A stretch of 64,000 nt of DNA from JAMQPK01 sp963782595 (GTDB taxonomy: Bacteria > Acidobacteriota > Vicinamibacteria > Vicinamibacterales > JAMQPK01): NCBI GenBank assembly GCA_963782595.1, contig CAWAKJ010000002.1:744001-808000 (forward strand), in the 5' to 3' direction. This document shows positions 59,447-64,000 of this stretch, in pieces. The first letter of the stretch is position 1. Every line of letters begins with the position of its first letter. The position numbers and the translations under genes are program-made. Below the pieces are notes generated by a model. It was not told the DNA's origin. It saw only the letters and a program-made list of their open reading frames with translations, and ran no database searches.

Positions 59447-59452
59447 TAGAAT
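59447..59452 (+). promoter_or_regulatory. -10 box for a leaderless start (first solute-binding protein)
   Basis: TAGAAT ends 7 nt before ATG 59460 and there is no Shine-Dalgarno. The rest of the divergent spacer 59272-59446 shows no gene. Confidence 0.45.
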
Positions 59453-59459
59453 CCAAATA

Positions 59460-61271
59460 ATGAGTCAAAAGGGGCCATTTAGCAGCAGAATGTTGGTGTT
59501 CCTGCTGCTGATGACAACGCTGACCCTGGCGAGCTGCCGCAGGCGTGCAGCGGAGGTCGTCGAGTACCACGACCCGCATCCGCTGCCGGCAGAGACAAAA
59601 GTCACCCAAGTGCAGACGCCGGGCCGGTATGGCGGCCGCTTCATCCTCGGTCAGACGCTCAGCCCGAAAACGTTCAACGCGATGATGGTCAACGAAGCCT
59701 CGTCGAGCGCCATCACGAACCTCACCTTTTCATCGCTGACCGATTTCAACAACGAGACCCAGCAGAGCGAACCGGGCCTGGCCAAATCGTGGGAGGTCGC
59801 GCCCGATGGCGTGACGTGGACCTTCCATCTCCGGAAGGGCGCCGCGTTTTCCGACGGCCACCCGATGACGGCGCAGGACGTCCTGTTCAGTTTTCAGGTT
59901 GCGCTCGACCCGACGCTGCATCCGTCTGTGCAGGATCTCTTGAAGATGGGTGACAAGTTTTATGAGGTGTCGGCGCCCGACGACTACACGTTCGTGGTGA
60001 AGACCCCGGCGTCCAACGCCATCGCGCTCAATACGATCAGCGCCGTGCGCATCATGCCGAAGCACGTGCTCGAAGAACCGTTCAAGGCCGGCTCCTTTGC
60101 GTCGGCGTATAACGTGAGCACGCCCCCGGACAAGCTTGTCTCGAGCGGTGCGTGGCGTGTGACGCAGTACGTGCCCGGCGAAAAGACGGTGCTTGGACGG
60201 AATCCCTACTGGTACGGAGTGGACCAGCAGAATCGCCGCCTCCCTTACCTGAATGAAATTGTGTATGTCGTGGTGCCCGATCGCGACGCGGCGGACTTGA
60301 AATTCAGATCCGGCGAGCTTGACGGCCTCGATGACGTCAAGCCCGAGAACTATCGCTGGTATGCCGAGAACCAGGAGAAGGGGAACTTCACGCTCCACGA
60401 TCTCGGTCCCGATCTGAACACGAATTTCCTCTGGGTCAATCTCAACACCGTCAAAAAGCCGACGCCAGGCAGGAAGGTCGGCGATCCGCAGGTGGATCGG
60501 ATCAAGTACGAGTGGTTCAGGAACACATCATTTCGCCGGGCGGTGTCGATGGCGATCGATCGCCAGGCCATGATACCGAGCGTGTTCTTCGGAGAAGGGC
60601 ACAAGAACTGGGCCATTGCCACGCGGGCGAACAAAGTCTGGCACTCACCCGATCTCGTTCATGACGACTACAACCCTGAAGAGGCAAAGAAGACTCTTGC
60701 GGGCCTCGGGTTCAAGGACAAGAACGGCGACGGCGTACTCGAAGACGCTCGAGGCAATCCCGTCAGCTTCACGCTGAAAACCAACAGCGACAACACTCTT
60801 CGCATCGGGCTGGCAAATTTCGTGAAAGACGACCTCGCGAAGGTCGGCATCAACGTCGTCCTCGCGCCGGCTGATTTCAATACGCTCATTACGAACATCC
60901 GATCCGATTTTCAGTACGACGCGATTCTGCTGGGTCTGCAAAGCAGTATCCCGCCCGATCCGGGCATGATGCAGAACGTCTATCGATCGTCCGGCCTCAC
61001 GCATTTCTGGAACCTCACACAGCCCAAGCCGTCCACGCCCGAAGAGGCGCGCATCGACCGGCTGATGGACGAGATCGTCAGCGTGCAGGACGTGCACGCG
61101 CGCAAGAAGGCCTACAAGGAAGTGGAAACCCTCGTCAACGAGCAGGGATGGTTCATCTGGCTGCCGATTGCCAATCAGAAAGTGCCGGTGAGCAATAAGT
61201 TCGGCAACATCCAACCCAGCATCCTGCCACATCGGATCATCTGGAACTCGGAAAGCATCTACGCCAAATGA
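59460..61271 (+). CDS. ABC-transporter substrate-binding lipoprotein (SBP family 5), copy 1
   Basis: A 603-residue peptide/nickel-type binding protein. Lipoprotein signal ends in LTLASC. Family blocks are SDGHPMTAQDVLFSFQVAL after SWEVAPDGVTWTFHLRKGA, GAWRVTQYVPGEKTVLGRNP, RRAVSMAIDRQAMI and FSFTLKTNSDN-like segments (NPVSFTLKTNSDNTLRIG). It should deliver oligopeptides or related solutes to an ABC importer; no permease or ATPase is in view. It overlaps copy 2 by 4 nt (ATGA). Confidence 0.93.
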   Translation: MSQKGPFSSRMLVFLLLMTTLTLASCRRRAAEVVEYHDPHPLPAETKVTQVQTPGRYGGRFILGQTLSPKTFNAMMVNEASSSAITNLTFSSLTDFNNETQQSEPGLAKSWEVAPDGVTWTFHLRKGAAFSDGHPMTAQDVLFSFQVALDPTLHPSVQDLLKMGDKFYEVSAPDDYTFVVKTPASNAIALNTISAVRIMPKHVLEEPFKAGSFASAYNVSTPPDKLVSSGAWRVTQYVPGEKTVLGRNPYWYGVDQQNRRLPYLNEIVYVVVPDRDAADLKFRSGELDGLDDVKPENYRWYAENQEKGNFTLHDLGPDLNTNFLWVNLNTVKKPTPGRKVGDPQVDRIKYEWFRNTSFRRAVSMAIDRQAMIPSVFFGEGHKNWAIATRANKVWHSPDLVHDDYNPEEAKKTLAGLGFKDKNGDGVLEDARGNPVSFTLKTNSDNTLRIGLANFVKDDLAKVGINVVLAPADFNTLITNIRSDFQYDAILLGLQSSIPPDPGMMQNVYRSSGLTHFWNLTQPKPSTPEEARIDRLMDEIVSVQDVHARKKAYKEVETLVNEQGWFIWLPIANQKVPVSNKFGNIQPSILPHRIIWNSESIYAK

Positions 61272-63100
61272 CGAACACGTGCCGCAGCCGGTGCAGGCTG
61301 TTCTTCGTCCTCGTGCTGTGTGTCGCCACGCTGGTAGCCGGATGCCGCCGGCGGTCCGCCGAGGTCGCCGAATACAACGATCCCCATCCGCTCCCGGAAG
61401 ACCCGATGGTCGTCGAGGCGCCATCGCTCGGGAAGCACGGCGGCCGGTTCGTGTTTGCGGAGACCGGGAATCCGCGCACGTTCAACGGCATGATGGCGAA
61501 CGAGACCTCGTCCACCGACATTACAACGCGGAATCTGTTCACGACGTTGGTGGACTACGACAACGGCGCCCAGAAGCTCGTGCCGATGCTGGCGAAATCG
61601 TGGGAGACGGCGGCCGATGGTGTCACGTGGACGTTCCACCTGCGCCGAGGTGCGAAATTCTCCGACGGCCATCCGATCACATCTGAGGACGTGTTGTTCA
61701 GCGCGCAGATGGCGCTCGATCCGGTTCTGCATCCGGCTGTCCAGGACCAGTTGAAGCTCGATGGCAAGCCGCTGGAATTCTCGGCACCTGATCCACATAC
61801 AGTCGTCGTCAAAACGCCGCGACCCATGGGCACGCTGCTGATTGCCGTTGGCGTGCTCGAGATCTACCCGAAACATGTCGTCGAATCTGCCTTCAAGAGC
61901 GGCAATTTTGCGTCGACCTACAACGTCAGCACGCCGCCCGATCAGATCGTGACGAGCGGCCCATGGAAGGTCGTGCAGTATCTGCCGGGTGAGAGAACCG
62001 TGCTCGGCCGGAATCCGTATTGGTTCGGCGTCGACAAGGCCGGAAAGCGGCTGCCGTACCTCAATGAGGTGGTGTTTCTCATCGTGCCCGATCAGGACGC
62101 GGCCGATTTGAAGTTCCGCGCCGGCGAGCTCGATGGGATCGACAACATCAAGCCCGAGAATTACCGGTATTACGAGGACAACCAGAAGAAGGGCAACTAC
62201 ACGCTGTACAGCCTCGGTCCCGAAAACAACAGCCGTTTCTTCTGGTTCAACCTGAACAAGTTGCAGACGCCGTTGAAAGGCGAGGCATTGCCGCCAGGCA
62301 AGCGCGTCGGCGACAGCGTCGTCGACCCCGTGAAGTACGCCTGGTTCAGCAATCCTGTGTTCCGCCGTGCGATCTCGATGGCCATCGACCGGGAAGCGAT
62401 CATCCGGAGCGTCTTTTACGGTGAAGGCTCGAAGAGCTGGTCCATCTCGGGGCCGAGCAACAAGGAATGGTATACGCCTGATCTCGTTCACTACGACTAC
62501 AACGTGGCAGAGTCGAAGCGGCTGCTGGCGAGCATCGGATTCAAGGACGGCAACGGTGACGGCGTTCTCGAGGACGCCAAGGGCCATCCGATCAGCTTCC
62601 AGCTGAAGACGAATTCGGACAACACCATGCGTGTGGCAACCGCGAACTTCATCAAGGACGACCTCGCCAAGGTCGGCCTCAGGGTCACGCTGACGCCGGT
62701 GGACTTCAATTCGCTGGTCACCAACATCCGCAACGATCTGCAGTTCGAAGCCGTTCTGATGGGATCGCAGAGCGGCGTTCCACCAGATCCTGCAAACGCC
62801 CAGAACTTTCTGCGTTCAACCGGGATTTCGCACTACTGGTTCGTACGCCAGCAAACGCCGGCGACTCCAGAGGAAGCGAAAACCGACGCGTTGATGAACA
62901 CGCTCGTCTCGACGCTCGATCTCGGCGAGCGGAAGGCGATCTGGAAAGAGATTCAGACCATCTGGAACGATCAGGGTTGGCTCGTGTGGCTGCCGATCCT
63001 CAACGTCAAGGTGCCGATGAGCAACCGGTTCGGCAACGCGCAGCCCAGCATCATGGCGCACCGCCTGATCTGGAACATCGACAGGGTCTACGTCAAATGA
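61268..63100 (+). CDS. ABC-transporter substrate-binding lipoprotein (SBP family 5), copy 2
   Basis: A 610-residue paralogue of its neighbours, with lipoprotein signal (FFVLVLCVATLVAGC) and the same order of blocks: KSWETAADGVTWTFHLRRGA, PWKVVQYLPGERTVLGRNPY, VFRRAISMAIDREAIIRSVF, ISFQLKTNSDNTMRVATANF. Start (ATGA with copy 1) and stop (ATGA with copy 3) are both coupled to neighbours, so the three are one translational unit. Residues after the lipobox are basic (RRRSAEVAEYNDPHPL), shared with copy 1. Confidence 0.93.
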   Translation: MTNTCRSRCRLFFVLVLCVATLVAGCRRRSAEVAEYNDPHPLPEDPMVVEAPSLGKHGGRFVFAETGNPRTFNGMMANETSSTDITTRNLFTTLVDYDNGAQKLVPMLAKSWETAADGVTWTFHLRRGAKFSDGHPITSEDVLFSAQMALDPVLHPAVQDQLKLDGKPLEFSAPDPHTVVVKTPRPMGTLLIAVGVLEIYPKHVVESAFKSGNFASTYNVSTPPDQIVTSGPWKVVQYLPGERTVLGRNPYWFGVDKAGKRLPYLNEVVFLIVPDQDAADLKFRAGELDGIDNIKPENYRYYEDNQKKGNYTLYSLGPENNSRFFWFNLNKLQTPLKGEALPPGKRVGDSVVDPVKYAWFSNPVFRRAISMAIDREAIIRSVFYGEGSKSWSISGPSNKEWYTPDLVHYDYNVAESKRLLASIGFKDGNGDGVLEDAKGHPISFQLKTNSDNTMRVATANFIKDDLAKVGLRVTLTPVDFNSLVTNIRNDLQFEAVLMGSQSGVPPDPANAQNFLRSTGISHYWFVRQQTPATPEEAKTDALMNTLVSTLDLGERKAIWKEIQTIWNDQGWLVWLPILNVKVPMSNRFGNAQPSIMAHRLIWNIDRVYVK

Positions 63101-64000
63101 CGCTGGTGCGCGTTCTGGCGATCGCCCTCGTTTGTGCGACGGTGCTGCCCGGCTGCCGCCGATCGGCGTCCGACTCAGTCGAATACAAAGATGGGATCGC
63201 ACCGCCCGCGGAGCCGCTCGTCAGGCAGGTCGCCACACCCGGACGGCACGGTGGACGCTTTGTCCTCGGGGTGACGGTGAACCCGAAGACCTTCAACGGG
63301 CTCATGGCTAACGAAACCTCGTCGCGCGACATCACGAAGCTGATCGACGCGACGCTCGTGAGCTACGACAATGACACCCAGCAGTTCGGGCCTGAGCTGG
63401 CCAAGTCCTGGGAAATCGCCCCTGACGGCATCACGTGGACGTTCCACCTGCGTCGAGGCGCCGCGTTTTCGGACGGTCATCCGATCACCGCCGAAGACGT
63501 GCTGTTCAGTTTCCAGATCGCATACGACAAGGTCCTCCATCCTGCAGTTCAGGACCTGCTGCAGGTCGGAGGCGAGAGCTTCAAGGTGTCGGCGCCTGAT
63601 CCCCATACCGTCATCATCAATACGCTGAAGCCGAACTCGGCGCTGCTTGACGTGCTGTGCCAGGGCGGCCTGTCGATCGTGCCGAAGCACGTCCTCGAAG
63701 CCGCCTACAAGAGCGGCAATTTCGCATCCGCGTACAACGTGGGCACGCCGCCCGAACAGATCGTCGGTGGCGGGCCGTTCAAGCTCGTCCAGTACGTGCC
63801 CGGGGAGAAGACGGTCCTTGGGCGGAACCCCCACTACCACGGGTTCGATCAGAACAAGCAACGGCTGCCATACCTGAACGAGCTCGTGTCGCTCATCGTG
63901 CCCGATCAGGACGCCGCGGATTTGAAATTCCGGTCGGGCGAGCTCGACGGCCTCGACAACATCAAGCCCGAGAACTACAAGTGGTATGAGGAGAATCAGC
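63097..64000 (+). CDS. ABC-transporter substrate-binding lipoprotein (SBP family 5), copy 3, partial
   Basis: Cut by the window end; about 301 residues visible. Lipoprotein signal LVRVLAIALVCATVLPGC, then the shared blocks TPGRHGGRFVLGVTVNPKTF, SWEIAPDGITWTFHLRRGAA, SDGHPITAEDVLFSFQIAY and FKLVQYVPGEKTVLGRNPHY. It is the third tandem copy; whether transporter genes follow lies beyond the window. Confidence 0.92.
   Translation, partial: MTLVRVLAIALVCATVLPGCRRSASDSVEYKDGIAPPAEPLVRQVATPGRHGGRFVLGVTVNPKTFNGLMANETSSRDITKLIDATLVSYDNDTQQFGPELAKSWEIAPDGITWTFHLRRGAAFSDGHPITAEDVLFSFQIAYDKVLHPAVQDLLQVGGESFKVSAPDPHTVIINTLKPNSALLDVLCQGGLSIVPKHVLEAAYKSGNFASAYNVGTPPEQIVGGGPFKLVQYVPGEKTVLGRNPHYHGFDQNKQRLPYLNELVSLIVPDQDAADLKFRSGELDGLDNIKPENYKWYEENQ

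Overview
The window is GC-rich, densely coded bacterial chromosome. Two secreted proteins have the layout of the VWFA-related family typical of Acidobacteriota (2932-4005 and 29307-32102). Together with DUF2934, DUF5946, UPF0182, DinB, PQQ-sugar dehydrogenases and many short inverted repeats between genes, they suggest an acidobacterium, probably of the Vicinamibacteria. That placement is inference from gene content; there is no rRNA or marker set here. I see no tRNA, rRNA, CRISPR array, transposase or phage gene.

Layout. 1-2.5 kb: end of a lysine/diaminopimelate operon (dapA-dapD-dapE). 2.6-5 kb: small membrane protein, VWFA-like secreted protein, two small conserved proteins. 5-8.2 kb: sulfur assimilation (LysR regulator, APS/PAPS reductase, siroheme synthase). 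8.2-18.6 kb: an amino-acid supra-operon (pheA-ilvD-ilvB-ilvN-ilvC-hom-thrC-lysC). It is preceded by what reads as a complete transcription attenuator: a Val/Thr-rich 31-codon leader peptide, a protector hairpin, a perfect 10-bp antiterminator pairing and an intrinsic terminator with eight T. 18.7-25.3 kb: DinB protein, hydratase, UPF0182, ChrB, metallo-beta-lactamase-fold protein. 25.5-29.3 kb: trehalose synthesis (otsA, otsB) and pepT on the minus strand. 29.3-35 kb: VWA/TPR protein, then minus-strand kinase-truA-trxC. 35.1-41.7 kb: a six-gene minus-strand operon ending in a TIR-like protein. 41.7-45.6 kb: three tandem Tat-signal flavin hydroxy-acid oxidases, the middle one lacking catalytic residues. 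45.7-50.2 kb: permease, DUF2934, GAF-glucan phosphorylase fusion. 50.2-55.2 kb: permuted ATP-grasp / alpha-E / transglutaminase module plus a sugar dehydrogenase, carrying at least 13 small indels. 55.2-64 kb: lipoprotein sugar dehydrogenase, acetyltransferase, aldolase, outer-membrane protein, lipoprotein, and three tandem oligopeptide-type solute-binding lipoproteins, the last cut by the window edge.

Two features recur throughout. First, many transcription units start with a TANNNT box 6-8 nt before the start codon and no Shine-Dalgarno, the signature of leaderless mRNA. Second, the spacers hold an unusual variety of short, degenerate, hairpin-forming repeats of at least a dozen different families, one pair of arms enclosing what looks like a decayed four-helix-bundle gene. 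All functional calls are by reading motifs; no database search was possible.
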